Assembly (NCBI RefSeq): GCF_026914265.1
Contig: NC_069135.1
Span: forward strand, 9,894,887 to 9,958,886
From: Mya arenaria
Taxonomy: Eukaryota > Mollusca > Bivalvia > Myida > Myidae
DNA: 64,000 bases
Direction: 5' to 3'
Under the pieces are notes generated by a model. That model had not been told where the DNA came from, searched no databases, and was given only the letters and a program-made list of their open reading frames with translations. Made by a program: the position numbers and the translations under genes. Positions 1 through 12,268 of this stretch are shown here, one piece after another (the stretch's first letter is position 1; each line of letters starts with the position of its first letter).

Positions 1-3000
1 TAATCCTCCATTGTTTAAGATATGGTTTTACCTCAAAGATTTAAGATTACATTCTGGCTACCACAGTGTCAACAATGTCTTAAATTTTCTATTTACATCC
101 GTTTTTCGGCAATTTTTCAGCGTTTGTTAGAATTCGTCACCGAAACATCTGAAACTTAAAGAAATAATGCACCAGTCAATTGTAACTACGGCCCCCCAGG
201 TCCGGGGGTATACCGGGGATAGCCGGGGAAATAGGCCGTGTTTTTACCTTTCAGGTGGCCCCGCCGTGCCGGACGAATGCGGAGGTTTTGTCTTCGCGCA
301 AAATATAGCGGGGAATTCGCCTTACCTGGGGTGCGGGGGCATTTGGCGGGGATTTGACCATCAGTTCGTCCCCGCAGGGCGGAGATTTTACCCCGGGTTG
401 GCTGGACCGAAAGTCAACGTCCCCGCTATTCCCCGGACCTGGGGGGGGGGGCGTGGTTACAATTGACTGGTGCATAAGAAGAGCCTAAATTAAAATGCGA
501 ACGGAGCGAGTCTTCGTTTTGTAATGTTGACTGTCCCGACCCTTATAATTAGCCAGTTACGGCTTCTTGGTGTAGAGAAATGTTTCTTAAAATCCTCCAT
601 TGTTAAAGCTATTGTGTTAAGATCACAATCTGGCGAAAACAGTGTCCACACTTTTTTAAATCTTCTATTGGCATCCGTTTATTTGTATTTGACACCAAAA
701 CATCAGAAAATTAAAGAAATAAAAAAACTAAATTTGAATAACTTACATGCGAACGGAGAAAGTCCTCGTTTTGTTATTTCATTGCCAACGACCCCTTTAG
801 CCAGTTACGGCTTCTGGATGAAGTGAACTTGTTTTTATAATCCTTCATTGTTTAAGCTATGGTGTCTAGATCACATTCTGGCGACCACAGTGTCTACAAT
901 TCCTATAATATTCTATTGGCATTCGTTTTTCGGCAATCCTTCAGCGTTAATAAGTATTCGTCACCCAAACATCTGAATATTAGATAAGAAGACTCTAAGT
1001 AAATTAAATTACATGCGGTCGGAGCGAGTCCTCGTTTAGTGATGTTAAGAGCCACCAACCCCTTTAACCAGTTACGGCGTCTCGGTGAAATTAATTGGGG
1101 TTTTTGTGAAATCCTCCATTGTTTAAGTTATGGTGTTTAGATCACATTCTGACTACCACAGTGTCTACAATTCCTATTATCTTTTATTGACGTCCGTTTT
1201 TCAGCAATCCTTCAGCGGTTAAAAGTATTCGTCACCGAAACATCTGAAAATTAAAGAAATAAAAAGACGCTAAATTAAATTAAATAACATTCGATCGATG
1301 CGAGTCCTCGTTTAGTTATATTGACTGCCATCGACCCCTTTAGCCAGTTACGGCTTCTTGGTGTAATATAATGTTTCTAAAAATCCTCCATTGTTAAGAA
1401 CATATTCTGCCTACCACAGTGCCCATACTTTCGTTAATCTTCTCCTTTTTTCGACAACCCTTCAGCGTATTTTAGTATACGTCACCGAAACATCCTAAAT
1501 TAAAATAACATACATGCGAACGGAGCAAGTCCTCGTTTTGTTATTTTCACTGCCATCGCCCCTTTAGCCAGTTACGGCTTCTGGATGTAGTGAAATGTTT
1601 TTGTAATCCTCCATTGTTTAAGCCGTGTTTATAAAATCGCATTTTGGCTACCACAGTGTCTAAAATTCCTATCATCTTCTATTTACATCCGTTTTTTTGC
1701 AATCCTTCGGCGTTTGTTAGAATTCGTCACCGAAACATCTGAAAATTAAAGAAATAAGAAGATCCTAAATAAAATTAGCCTACATGCGAACAGAGCAAGT
1801 CCTCGTTTTGTAATATTGACTGCCACCGACCCCTTTAGCCATTTACGGCTTCTTGGTGTAGAGAAACGTTTCTTAAAACACTCCATTGCTAAGGCTATGG
1901 TGTTAAGATCACATTCTGGCGATAACAGTGTCCACATTTTCTTAAATCTTTTATTGACATCCGTTTTGACATCGGCAATCCCTCAACGGTTAAAAGTATT
2001 CGTCACCGAAACATCTGAAAATTAAAGACATAAGAAGACGCTAAATTCAATTAAATAACATGCGATCGGTGCGAGTCCTCGTTTAGTTATATTGACTGCC
2101 ATCGACCCCTTTAGCCAGTTACGGCTTCTTGATGTAATATAATGTTTCTTAAAATCCTCCATTGTTAAACCTATATGGTGTTACGAACATATTCTGCTAC
2201 CATAATGCCCATACTTTCGTTAATCTTCTCCGTTTTTCGACAATCCTTCAGCGTATTTTAGTATACGTCACCGAAACATCTAAACATTAAACAAATAAAA
2301 ACATAAATTAAAATAACATACATGCGAACGGAGTAAGTCCTCGTTTTGATATTTTCACTGCCATGACCCCTTTAGCCAGTTACGGCTTCTGGATGTAGTG
2401 AAATGTTTTTGTAATCCTCCATTGTTTAAGCCGTGTTTATAAGATCGCATTTTGGCAATCACAGTGTCTTCAGTTCCTATAATCTTCTATTGACATCCTT
2501 TTTTGGCAATCTTTCAGCGTTTGTTAGAATTCGTCACCGAAACATCAGAAAATTAAAAAGAAAAAGATCCTAATTAAATTAACTAACATGCGAACAGAGC
2601 AAGTCCTCGTCTTGTTATATTGACTGCCACCGACCCCTTTAGCCATTTACGGCTTCTTGTTGTAGAAACTTGTTTCTTAAAACACTCCATTGTTAAAGCT
2701 AAATTCTGGCTACCACAGTATCCACACTTTCTTAAATCTTCAAATGACATCCGTTTTTCGGCAATCCCTCAGCAGTTAAAAATATTCGTCACTGAAAATT
2801 AAAGATATAAGAAGATCCTAAATAAAATTATCTTAAATGTGAACGGAGCGAGTCCTCGTTTTGTAATATTGACTGCCACCGACCCCTTAAGCAAGTTACG
2901 GCTTCTTGGTGTAGAAAACTAAACTGTTTTTTATTATCCTCCAGTGTTAAAGCTATGATGTTAAGATCACATTCTGGCTACCACAGTGTCCACAATTTCT

Positions 3001-3598
3001 TAAAAACTTCTATTGGCCTTCGGTTTTCGACAATTCTTCAGCGTATTTTAATATTCGTCACCATAACATCTGAAAATTAAAGAAATAAATGAGTAAATTA
3101 AAATAGCATACACGCGAAAGGTGCAAGTCCTCGTTTTGTTATTTTCACTGACATCGCCCCTTTAGCCAGTTACAGCTTCTGGATGTAGTGAAATGTTTTT
3201 TGTAATCCTCCATTGTTTAAGTTATGGTTATTAGATCACATTCTGGTTACTACAGTGTCTACAATTTCTTAAATTTTCCATTGGCATCCGTTTTTCGGCA
3301 ATCCTTTAGCGTTTGTTAGAATTCGTCACCGAAACATCTGAAAATTAAAGAAAGATCCTAAATTAAATTAGCCTACATGCGAACAGAGCAAGTCCTCGTT
3401 TTGCTATGTTGACTGCCATCGCCCATTAGCCATTTACGGCTTCTTGGTGTTGAGAAATGTTTCTTAAAATATTCCATTGTTTAAGCTATGGTGTTCGGAT
3501 CACATTCTGGCAATAACAGTGTCCACACTTTCTTAAATACTTTATTGATATCCGTTTTTTCGGCAATACTTCAGAGGTTAAAAGTATTCGTCACCGAA
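1..3598. repeat. ~265-bp satellite array, trimeric higher-order repeat (first block)
   Basis: About thirteen head-to-tail copies of a 225-276 bp unit are marked by a recurring GAGCGAGTCCTCG-like box followed by TTTAGCCAGTTACGGCTTCT and TTCGTCACCGAAACATCTG. The box recurs near 511, 762, 1028, 1304, 1529, 1799, 2074, 2337, 2603, 2852, 3127 and 3392. From 1304 on, three subtypes alternate. A is at 1304, 2074 and 2852. B is at 1529, 2337 and 3127, with GGCTTCTGGATGTAGTGAAATG. C is at 1799, 2603 and 3392, with AGCCATTTACGG. This gives a ~790-bp trimer. Short open frames inside are by-products of the repeat. No gene is seen. Confidence 0.9.
168..474. mobile_element. GC-rich MITE, copy 1, with 3-bp TAA target duplication
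   Basis: A 307-bp element begins TGCACCAGTCAATTGTAAC and ends with its inverted complement; the inverted similarity continues through the C-rich and G-rich tracts for more than 40 bp at each end. It is flanked by TAA (165-167 and 475-477). The host satellite reads AAAGAAATAAGAAG at this place in its other units, so the empty site is known and the duplication is exactly 3 bp. A 3-bp TAA/TTA duplication fits the PIF/Harbinger superfamily; that assignment is inference. Other copies lie at 22,325, 33,384 and 36,112. The open frames inside are not genes. Confidence 0.88.
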
Positions 3599-5834
3599 GA
3601 TACAAGATACAAGATAAAAGAATATTTAAAGTCGGGTATGTGTTAACAAGAAACATTAGCTCAATGAGCTATTTTCCGATATAAATAACCGACATACATA
3701 ACATATCAAATAAAAATAACAATGAGTGACCTGGAAATAAAAGTATATATGTTAAAATCATCACATATTAGAGCATGCATACAAATAGGAAAATTGGATT
3801 AGAGCATCGAGAACAGTGATAACATCATCAAGTTTTCCCGGCTGCACGGCCAGTCCACACGCGCACGGTTCCACTAGTTGATATACCACTGTAAAATGGT
3901 TTGTTTTTTCAAAAGTATAACTTAAAGGGTAATCATATACATTAAAGTAGCAAAATTGTAAGTAGCAAAATATACAAGGGAATAACAGCTTTGTACATGG
4001 ATGTGCAGTTTGTAAAAAAAAACTTAATAGTGAAACACATAGTGAAACCTGGTTATTAGAATGGCGAACGTCGTTGTTCGGGCGGGCGGGCCGGCGGGCG
4101 ACTTGGCGGTGTCAAACTCACCTATGAAACTGAATAACTTTAGTAAGAGTTGACATATCTTGACCAAACTTGGTCTATAGAAAGAGTTTATGGGTACCTT
4201 TCATGTGATTGCGTTTTGGGTCCCTAGGGTCAAGGTCAAGGTCACTGTTACTAAAAATAGAAAAACGGTTGAAACTGAATAACTTTAGTAAGGGATGACA
4301 TATCTTGACTAAACTTGGTCTAAAGGAAGAGTTTATGGATACCTTTCATGGGATTGCGTTTGGGGTCCCTAGAGCCAAGGTCAAGGTCACTGTTACTAAA
4401 AATAGAAAAAACGGTTGAAACTGAATAACTCTAGTTAGGGATGACATATCTTGACTAAACTTGGTCAATAGGAAGAGTTTATGGAGACCTTTTATGGGAT
4501 TGCGTTGGGGGTCCCTAGGGTCAAGGTCACTGTTACGAAAAATAGAAAAACAGTTGAAACTGAATAACTTTAGTTAGGGTTGACATATCTTGACTAAACT
4601 TGGTATAAAGAAAGAGTTTATGGATACCTGTAATGGGATTGTGTTTGGGGTCCCTAGGGTCAAGGTCAAGGTCACTGTTACTAAAAATAGAAAAACGGTT
4701 GAAACTGAATAATTTTAGTTAAGGATGACATATCTTGACTAATCTTGGTCTATAGGAAGGGTTTATGGAAACCTTTCATGGGATTGCGTTTGGGGTCCCT
4801 AGGGTCAAGGTCACTGTTACTAAAAATAGAAAAACGGTTGAAACTGAATAATTTTAGTTAAGGATGACATATCTTGACTTAACTTGGTCTATAGAAAGAT
4901 TTCATGGGTACCTTTCATGGGATTGCGATTGGGGTCCCTAGGTTTAAGGTCAAGGTCACTGTTACTAAAAATAGAAAAACAGTTGAAACTGAATAATTTT
5001 AGTTAGGGTTGACATATCTTGACTAAACTTGGTCAATAGGAAGAGTTCATGGAGACCTTTTGTGGGATTGCGTTTGGGGTCCCTAGGGTCAAGGTCACTG
5101 TTACTTAAAATAGAAAAACAGTTGGAACTGAATAACTTTAGTTAGGGTTGTCATATCTTGACTAAACTTGGTCTATAGGAAAAGTTTATGGATACCTTTC
5201 ACGGGATTGCATTTGGGGTCCCTAGGGTCAAGGTCACTGGTACTAAAAATAGAAAAATGGTTCAAACTGAATATCTTAAGTTAGGGTTGACATATCTTGA
5301 CTAAACTTGGTCTATATTAAAAGTTTATGGATACTTTCATGGGATTGCGTTTTGGGGTCCCTAGATTCAAGGTCAAGGTCACTGTTACTAAAAATAGAAA
5401 AACAGTTGAAACTGAATAATTTTAGACAGGGTCTACATATCTTGACCAAACCAGGTATAAAGGAAGAGTTTATGGATACCTTTCATGGGATTGCGTTTGG
5501 GGTCCATAGATTCAAGGTCAAGGTCACTGTTACTAAAATTAGAAAAATGGTTGAAACTGAATAACTTAAGTTAGGGTTGACATATCCTGACACAACTTGG
5601 TATAAAGGAAGAGTTTATTGATACCTTTCAATGGATTGCATTTGGGGTCCCTAGGGTCAAGGTCACTGTTACTAAAAATAGAAAATCAGACACAGGCTGA
5701 AGTTCTTCTGTCAATCATTAAAAACCTGGTTTCGTCGCATTGCGGCGTTTCTTGTTTACATATATATTGGACATTTATAAGAGGGACCTGTCCAGATGCA
5801 GATCAGCCTTCTAAATTCCAGGTAGGTTTGAGAG
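3599..5834. mobile_element. 2.2-kb insertion in the satellite with 7-bp direct repeats
   Basis: The satellite is cut at CACCGAA (3592-3598) and resumes at the same heptamer (5835-5841) followed by ACATCTG, so the uninterrupted satellite sequence predicts the junction exactly. The insert starts with GATACAAGATACAAG, has an AT-rich left part, a G/C-rich stretch near 4075-4110 (GGCGGGCGGGCCGGCGGGCG), a tandem core, and a tail with GTCAATCATTAAAAACCTGG and a GCATTGCGGCG segment near 5,740. No long coding region is present, so it is non-autonomous. The tandem-core architecture resembles the bivalve 'pearl' type of element. It could also be two nested insertions. Confidence 0.7.
4110..5690 (+). repeat. 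~142-bp tandem core, about eleven copies
   Basis: Each unit contains TTGAAACTGAATAACTTTAG, TTGACATATCTTGAC, AAACTTGGTCTATAG, ATGGGATTGCGTTTGGGGTC and GGTCAAGGTCACTGTTAC in that order. The TTGACATATCTTGAC box recurs about every 140-146 bp from near 4,150 to near 5,577. Units are clearly related but diverged. The same unit is found on the minus strand at 30,290-30,830 and as a single degenerate copy at 52,340-52,580. Confidence 0.9.
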
Positions 5835-6330
5835 CACCGAAACATCTGAAAATAAGAAGACTCTAAATTAAATTAACTAACATGCGATCGATGCGAGTCC
5901 TCGTTTGGTTATGTTCACAGCCATCGACCCCTTTAGCCAGTTACGGCTTCTTGGTGTAGAGATATTCTGGGAAACACAGTGTCCATACTTTCTTTAATCT
6001 TCTATTGACATCCGTTTTTCGGCAATCCTTCCGCGTTTATTGGTATCCGTAACCGAAACAGCTGAACATTAAAGAAATAAAAAACTAAATTAAAATAGCA
6101 TGCATGCGAACAGAGCAAGTCCTCGTTTTGTTATGTTTACTGCCATCGCCCCTCAAGCCAGTTACGTCTTTTCGATGAAGTGAAATGTGGCTACCACAGT
6201 GTCCACAATTTCTTTAATCTTATATTGGCATTCGTTTTTCGGCAATCCTTTAACGTTTATTAGTATTCGTCACCGAAACGTCTTAAAATTAAAGAGATAA
6301 AAAAAACTACAAAAAAATGTTACATTTTTT
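5835..6330. repeat. Satellite, second block after the insertion
   Basis: Two further ~265-bp satellite units, with boxes near 5,897 and 6,119, then decay into unique sequence. The first is of subtype A (CGATCGATGCGAG) and the second of subtype B (GTGAAATG after the GGCTT-like segment). The trimer order of the first block, which stopped at C, therefore continues in register. Confidence 0.85.
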
Positions 6331-6899
6331 ATTACAAAAGATTATTATTGGTGGAAAAATAAGATGTCATACTCCCTAGTTTATTCATGCACTCTTTCAC
6401 ACATTTTCCAAAACGAAAATATTACCTTTCACTTACTTTTGTAGTTTCTCCTAATCCTAACGGGGTGAGTCTTGCTACTTGTTCACCTGGTTCTCCTCTT
6501 ATTTCATGCATTGGCTGGTGCAAATCTACATAGTATACTCCAATTAACAGGTTAGGTGTCTGATGATGTGAAGACTTGTGCATCATAATTCAATATTATT
6601 TATATTGTCTTGTTTTGAATTTCAATATCTGTATGAAGTAGCCGGTGATGCAACTTAGAACAGTTGTTAACACCACAGACCTTTCCCCGGAAACATATTT
6701 TTCCTAGTGTCTAGTTCCAAGACATCTAAAGAACAGATTCAACTATTTGGCCTTTTCCCATCTCTGTTGAGCAGTTAGCTGTTCAAGTTTGGTACATGAC
6801 CAAATGCCATGATCACCAAGCAAAAACTGCAAAATCTCTGTTTTTGTGTTCCCCGTTGTTCTCCATTAAAAAGGATTCTCTTTGTTTCCCACTACTTTT
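6331..6899. other. Unassigned AT-rich stretch beside the Gypsy fossil
   Basis: No reading frame of note. It may include the decayed downstream part of the minus-strand Gypsy element beginning at 6,900, but nothing diagnostic is visible. Confidence 0.4.
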
Positions 6900-8060
6900 C
6901 AAGCTACATGATGTACTTGTACTGTCAATACCAAGTTTTGTTTCTGCCACAACTGTAAGGTTCAGATCAATTCATGTGGTACAGTGACAAATTTCAGTTG
7001 GAGCTTTTCATTGTTTCTTGGATTTTTTACTGTCAATGTTGATTCACCTTACGATGTGGCAGTGTATTTGTTCCATATTCTCAGTTGCGGTACCCTTTTC
7101 ACTCTTTGTGACTTTCTTACAAATATCTGTTGAATTGTGTTTATCACAGCACCTGTATCGATCTGAAAGTCGACATTACATTCATTGACAACCATTTTGG
7201 CCTTTGCTCTTGAGTTGATACTTCCCTCTACAATTTGAGTCAAAATTCATCCTCTTGAGTTCGAATCATATTTTCATGAACTGCATGTACTTTCTTGCAG
7301 CATGACTTTAAGTGATTTCTTCCACTACAAGCATTGCACTTTTTGTCCCAAGCTGGACATTTCTCATTTACTCTTTGATGAATAAAGCCACATAAGTTGT
7401 ATTTCCCTTTGTGTTTGTTAAACTTAAGATTGTACTGCCTTTTCGTTTATGCACATTGCCACGCTTTTTTGTCGATCGGTTTTGACCTATAAATCTTGTT
7501 CACTGGGTTTGTTCACATGTTGATTTTCTTATTTCAATTCGTTGACATTTTTGTTAGTTTGTTCATAAGCTCAGCAAATCTGTTAACATTTGTTTAGCTC
7601 TAGCTTATCTTCTCGAAGTAATCGCTTTTGTAATTTCCCCAATGAACTGAATACTATTTTAATCACGATTCATATACATGTTTCCGTCCGCTTCCTTAAT
7701 TATGTCAAGAAATGTTCAAATGAGAGAAACTCATCAAATTTAACTGTGCAAAACCTTTGAGATTCCAACACCACATTCTTGCGTGGATTGCAATGGTCTT
7801 CTAATTGCTTTAGTCTTTGTCAGGGTCGAATTCTCAGCATCTTCAGACCATACAAATTGGTCATAAACGCCAATGACTTTGGCTCTAGCACAGTGTACAA
7901 TTATGCTCGTTTTAACAGACTTTGATTTCTCCAATGAGCCACTCGCTGATAAATAAATTTGCATTTGACGTTTCCATTTCTTAAAAGTTTTCAGAAATAT
8001 AACCATCAGTAGTGTCAAGATAACTCGGGGGCTTCATAGCTTCTGCCATGGTTTTCTATT
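6900..8060 (-). mobile_element. Ty3/Gypsy LTR retrotransposon fossil (gag, zinc knuckle, protease)
   Basis: Reading the minus strand from 8,060 downwards, remnants appear in the normal Gypsy order: a gag region near 7,740-8,018, a cysteine/histidine knuckle near 7,280-7,340, and a retropepsin-like segment near 7,049-7,243 with an Asp-Thr-Gly core. Reverse transcriptase, integrase and LTRs are not recognised. The copy is broken, with several breaks, and looks old. The family call rests on the character of the gag and protease segments. Confidence 0.65.
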
Positions 8061-8389
8061 TTGGCTGGAACGAATCACTTTTGGTACGAAACAATGGCAA
8101 GTACAACGTTTACCATCTGTTTCGAACTTGTTATGTTTAGGTATTTTCTAACTTGTCCGGATGCAGATATACACGGAGAATGCACCACCGCTGCCAACAT
8201 GTTGAATACTTGGGGGAATTAAGACTTGTGGTTAATATAATTTTTATTATACGATGTGTTTTTTTTTCAGTAATATCAGTAAGCTAAATATATGAAAAGA
8301 CAAGTATCACAGTTACAAATGCTTAAAAATGGCACAAGTATCTACCCATCAACACTCTAAATCTCATTAAAGTCCGCACAAGTCATGTA

Positions 8390-8850
8390 ACATAACAGGA
8401 CCACTTTACAAGCACTCATTCAAGCTATTATACTCCGACCTACTTTTAGACAATGCGTCATATACTACCCACAGGTTCGTAGTCGTTTTCTGGGGTGTTA
8501 AAACTGCATAGTGATGTATATAATGGATTTTGCCATCTGTCATGGTTTCATCAATAAATCCTTTAGTTAACTGACCGTGTATGACAGAATTGTACTTTTC
8601 AAGAAGTACGGGATTGGTGCTCAACACATGATTTGAGGAGTCCATACGCAAGTTGGTAGGTAAGTATCTTCTTTCCACGGCCAGGTGACTTGGTAACGTC
8701 CTTCTTCGAACTTTACTGTCTGTTTGAAATTTTCCATGACACATTCGTCCTCTGATGTTACTTGTTTGTCAATAATATCAATGGCTTCAATATTCCAATA
8801 GTCTTCAAGGTCGGGCTTAGTTGGGACACAACTGTCAACACTTTTGTTTT
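8390..8850 (-). mobile_element. BEL/Pao retrotransposon fossil (start of reverse transcriptase)
   Basis: The minus strand encodes a segment typical of the linker and N-terminal reverse-transcriptase part of BEL/Pao elements, including HYAVLTPQKTTT and a YDA-SKS-EYNSLNE pattern. Only about 0.45 kb is recognisable; the rest of the element and its LTRs are not seen. It is broken and old. It lies upstream, on the same strand, of the Gypsy fossil, and the two are separate elements because the part order does not match a single one. Confidence 0.7.
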
Positions 8851-8899
8851 AGTAACGTTTGTGCCATATGTCAGCATGATCACTGTTAAGAACGCTGAA

Positions 8900-9918
8900 G
8901 CAATGGTTTGAAAATTGGGAACTCGAGTGGAAAACTTTAATATATTTTACGATAATATAAGGCTTATTTGTGTATCCAAATGTACATATATAGGAGTCAC
9001 GCTATCGTCAAATGACAAACTTTATCAGTCGCAAAAAGCTTTAGCCGACCAGACTGTAAAGGCTATTTATTCTCTGAATTCACTTTTTGACGTTGTGTCG
9101 ATGGGGATAAAAGAAAAACTTAAACTTTTTGACAACATGATCATGCCTTTATTTAATTATGGAGCAGAAATATGGGGTTTTAATAAAGCCCCTGATATAG
9201 AAGAATATATTTAAGATTCCTTAAACACGTATTAAAGGTGATAATTCAAATCACAAACACTTCTGTTTATGGTGAACTTGTGAGGTTTCCCTTAGATATT
9301 GCACGTAAAGAGCGAATTCTGAAGTATTGGTACAAAATCGTAACTAAACACTACGGTTCTTTGGTGCATGAGGTGTATTGGGATCAAGTGAATGATAATT
9401 TTCGTGGGTCATGGGCATTAGAGGTAAAGCAATTGCTTAATAGTTTGGGTTTTAGTTATTTATGGAATAATACTGACATTTCATGCTAAACAGTGTCATA
9501 CAATGATTACCTGATCATTATTGCCAACACTGTTTTTCTCTATAAGACACGTCAGCCAAATTAAAAACTTATTGTAGTATAAAGCGTAGGTTTGGTTTCG
9601 ATAATTATCTAAATTGTATTGAAAATGACAAGCATCGTATTTCACTCACCAGATTAAGATGCTCAGCTCACAAACTTGCAATCGAGGAAGGCCGTTATAG
9701 AAATGTAGATCAATCTGATTGTAAATGCATATTTTGTCAAACGAATGTTGTTGAAGATGAGTTTCACTTTGTTCTAGTTTGTCCTTTTCACAGAGTCATA
9801 CGGATTGAATGTTTGTCTAGATATGTTTGTCATTGGCCCACAATGCGAAAGTTTAAATTGTTATTATCTGCTGAGCAGAATAGTACCCAAATTAAACTTG
9901 CTAAAAATATGTATTTTT
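8900..9918 (+). mobile_element. LINE ORF2 C-terminal fragment
   Basis: Plus-strand remnant of a non-LTR retrotransposon: the region after the reverse-transcriptase catalytic core (8,915-9,214, with the typical MPLFNYGAEIWGF segment), a continuation in another frame (9,238-9,489), and a zinc-finger-like end near 9,640-9,800 (cysteines around CIFC, then DEFHF and CPFH). It needs at least two frame changes and an internal deletion near 9,490-9,560, so it is a pseudogene. The reading is cut off at about 9,918 by the tandem-core element that follows, which shows the order of insertion. Confidence 0.8.
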
Positions 9919-10905
9919 TATGCCCTCAAAGGTGGGCATATTAAAATCGCACCGTCCGTCCGTCCGTCCGTCCGTCCGTGTGTCCGGCTCAATCACTCGT
10001 GTCCGGGCTGTAACTTTCCCTTGTATCGACAGATTTTAAAATAACTTTCCAAATGTGTTTGACATACCAAGACCATGTGTCGCATGCAATACCCGTGTCC
10101 CTACCTTTAAGGTCAAGGTCACACTTAGTGTTTATTCACAATGGAGTGCTGCATACACGGACATAGGGTATAGGTTGTCGTGTCCGGGCTGTAATTTCCC
10201 CTTGTATGGACAGATTTTAAAATAACTTGCCACATGTGTTCCACATACCAAGACGACGTGTCGCGTGCAAGACCCGTGTCCCTACCTCTAAGGTTAAGGT
10301 CACACTTAGGTGTTTATTCACAATGGATTGCTGCGTATAAGGACATAGAGTATAGGTTGTCCTGTCCGGGCTGTAACTTTCCCTTGTATGGACAGATTTT
10401 AAAATAACTTGCCACATGTGTTCCACATACCAAGACGACGTGTCGTGTGCAAGACCCGTGTCCCTACCTCTAAGGTCAAGGTCACACTTAGGTGTTTATT
10501 CACAATGGAGTGCTGCTTATAAGGACATAGAGTATAGGTTGTCGTGTCCGGGCTGTATCTTTCCCTTGTATGGACAGATTTTAAAATAACTTGCCACATG
10601 TGTTCCACATACCAAGACGACGTGTCGCGTGCAAGACCCGTGTCCCTACCTCTAAGGTCAAGGTCACACTTAGGTGTTTATTCACAATGGAGTGCTGCAT
10701 ATAAGGACATAGAGTATAGGTTTTTGTGTCCGGGCTGTTACTTTCCCTTGTATGGACAGATTTTAAAATAACTTGCCACATGTGTTCGACATACCAAGAC
10801 GATGTGTCGCGTGCAAGACCCATGTGCTTACCTCTAAGGTCAAAGTCACACTTTGATGTTTATTCACAATTTAATGCTTATAAGGACATAGAGTATAGTG
10901 ATAAC
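9919..10905 (+). mobile_element. Tandem-core ('pearl'-like) element with 182-bp units
   Basis: Starts TATGCCCTCAAAGGTGGGCA, then a (CCGT)n tract at about 9,955-9,980, then five copies of a 182-bp unit (GGGCTGTAAC-type box near 10,007, 10,188, 10,370, 10,552 and 10,734). Units share GTCAAGGTCACACTTAGGTG and CCACATACCAAGACGA. The short ACGG/CCGT microsatellite beside a tandem core is the published architecture of bivalve pearl elements. No transposase is encoded. The middle units are almost identical, which suggests recent expansion. Confidence 0.82.
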
Positions 10906-10935
10906 GAAATGCTTATCCTTGTAGGTACAGTGGAT

Positions 10936-12085
10936 GTTACCATCCTTTGTGAAGACCTTTGTTGTGTCCGGATTTGTTTTTACCTGCTCACGCAACGCAT
11001 TCTCAATGGGGTAATATCATCGGTACTCAAAACCTCATTACGGCCTTCTGCATTTATATAGACATTTCTTTAACTAGAACACCTTCATTGTGTAAGCTGT
11101 TGAGACGAAACGGACAATGATATGAGGTTTTTTATTAGATGGATTTTTTGCTTGTTCCTTTTTTGGTCGGTTTTGTGAATGATCTAATTATGCTTCTAAG
11201 AATAACATCACAGGTAGACGTGAGGATATCTGCAATTAACAAAGTTGCATCCGTTTTTTCGTTGATTTTTTCGCATATTGTGCTGACGGGTTGTGGATCG
11301 TATTTGCTTCTTCCAACGGGAGATTTCGGCGTAATTTTAGCAGCGGGATCCAAGATGTTCCGGTTGTGGCTGCCGGTTGCGAAAATGCTTTTGCATCAAG
11401 TATTTGTCGTCTTTACCCCAGATTCTGTTCTTGTCTTGCTGGAGTTGTCAAAATTCCGCGTCATACGGCAAAACCGAGTTACACATAAACCTTTGAGCAG
11501 AACTTTCTATTTTCACGAGATATTCCACGTGCTGGACACTATCCGGCATTGTCAATCCGTCGTTTTCAATGAGTTCCAGTAGAATGCACATACTGCCCTC
11601 AAGATACTGGACTCGAGTGAAGGTTCCAAGCTTAACTTTTGAACCCTCCCGTTTTTCAGCCCAAAGTCCCCTAATTTAAATTCCGGAAAATGCGGAATCC
11701 TGCCTGGGGTGCTTCAGAGTAACATAGACGCAGATATGTCAAACTTTCCGTTTGTTGCCGGTAGGGAATTAAATACCTGCTAAGTAGAAGCTGTACCTTG
11801 TGTCTGCGATTAGTGTTGTATGTCGTCGGCCATTAATCCCGGCTCACTTCCGGTGACAACCGAACCGCAAAACTGAGCATCCTTCTTCGTTTTTAAAACT
11901 GCACCAGTCAGCAATAGCAACTGTCCAAAACTACTGTCAATTATTCTTTGACATATTAATTTTCGGAACTCCTCTGATTATATCGATTATTTGGTTGTCT
12001 CAATTTCTCATAACTTAGTCGACATAAATCATTGATATCTTTAAATATGAGATTTATGTTTAAAGTAATGTTCTCCACTATTTGT
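10936..12085. other. Unassigned stretch with decayed coding-like sequence
   Basis: A 147-codon open frame on the plus strand (11,139-11,582) and coding-like minus-strand segments between about 11,135 and 11,890 overlap. The minus strand looks the more protein-like (for example ENDGLTMPDSVQHVEYL near 11,520-11,570), broken into several frames. It is most likely a decayed mobile-element gene; no family is recognised. Confidence 0.35.
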
Positions 12086-12089
12086 TTCA

Positions 12090-12215
12090 TATTTGCATGT
12101 AATTTACTAGAAGATGAATTCATTTTATTCTTGAATGTCAACTGTATAATGATCTAAGAGAGCAATACCTGAAAACGTATTATTCCGCACTGACTATACT
12201 TTTTTAAGGCAATGG

Positions 12216-12268
<53 letters not shown>

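Noticed and set aside
167-475. Open frames on both strands near the window start
   Set aside because: They lie inside the palindromic MITE; the two strands give similar peptides because the element is self-complementary.
6796-8018. Gypsy and BEL/Pao segments as one element
   Set aside because: On the minus strand the BEL/Pao polymerase segment would precede the Gypsy gag, which does not fit a single element of either family.
10217-10823. Repeated ~70-80 codon frames on both strands
   Set aside because: They recur every 182 bp with the tandem unit and are by-products of it.
11139-11582. 147-codon plus-strand open frame as a host gene
   Set aside because: The opposite strand looks more protein-like and is itself decayed; no domain is recognised on either strand.
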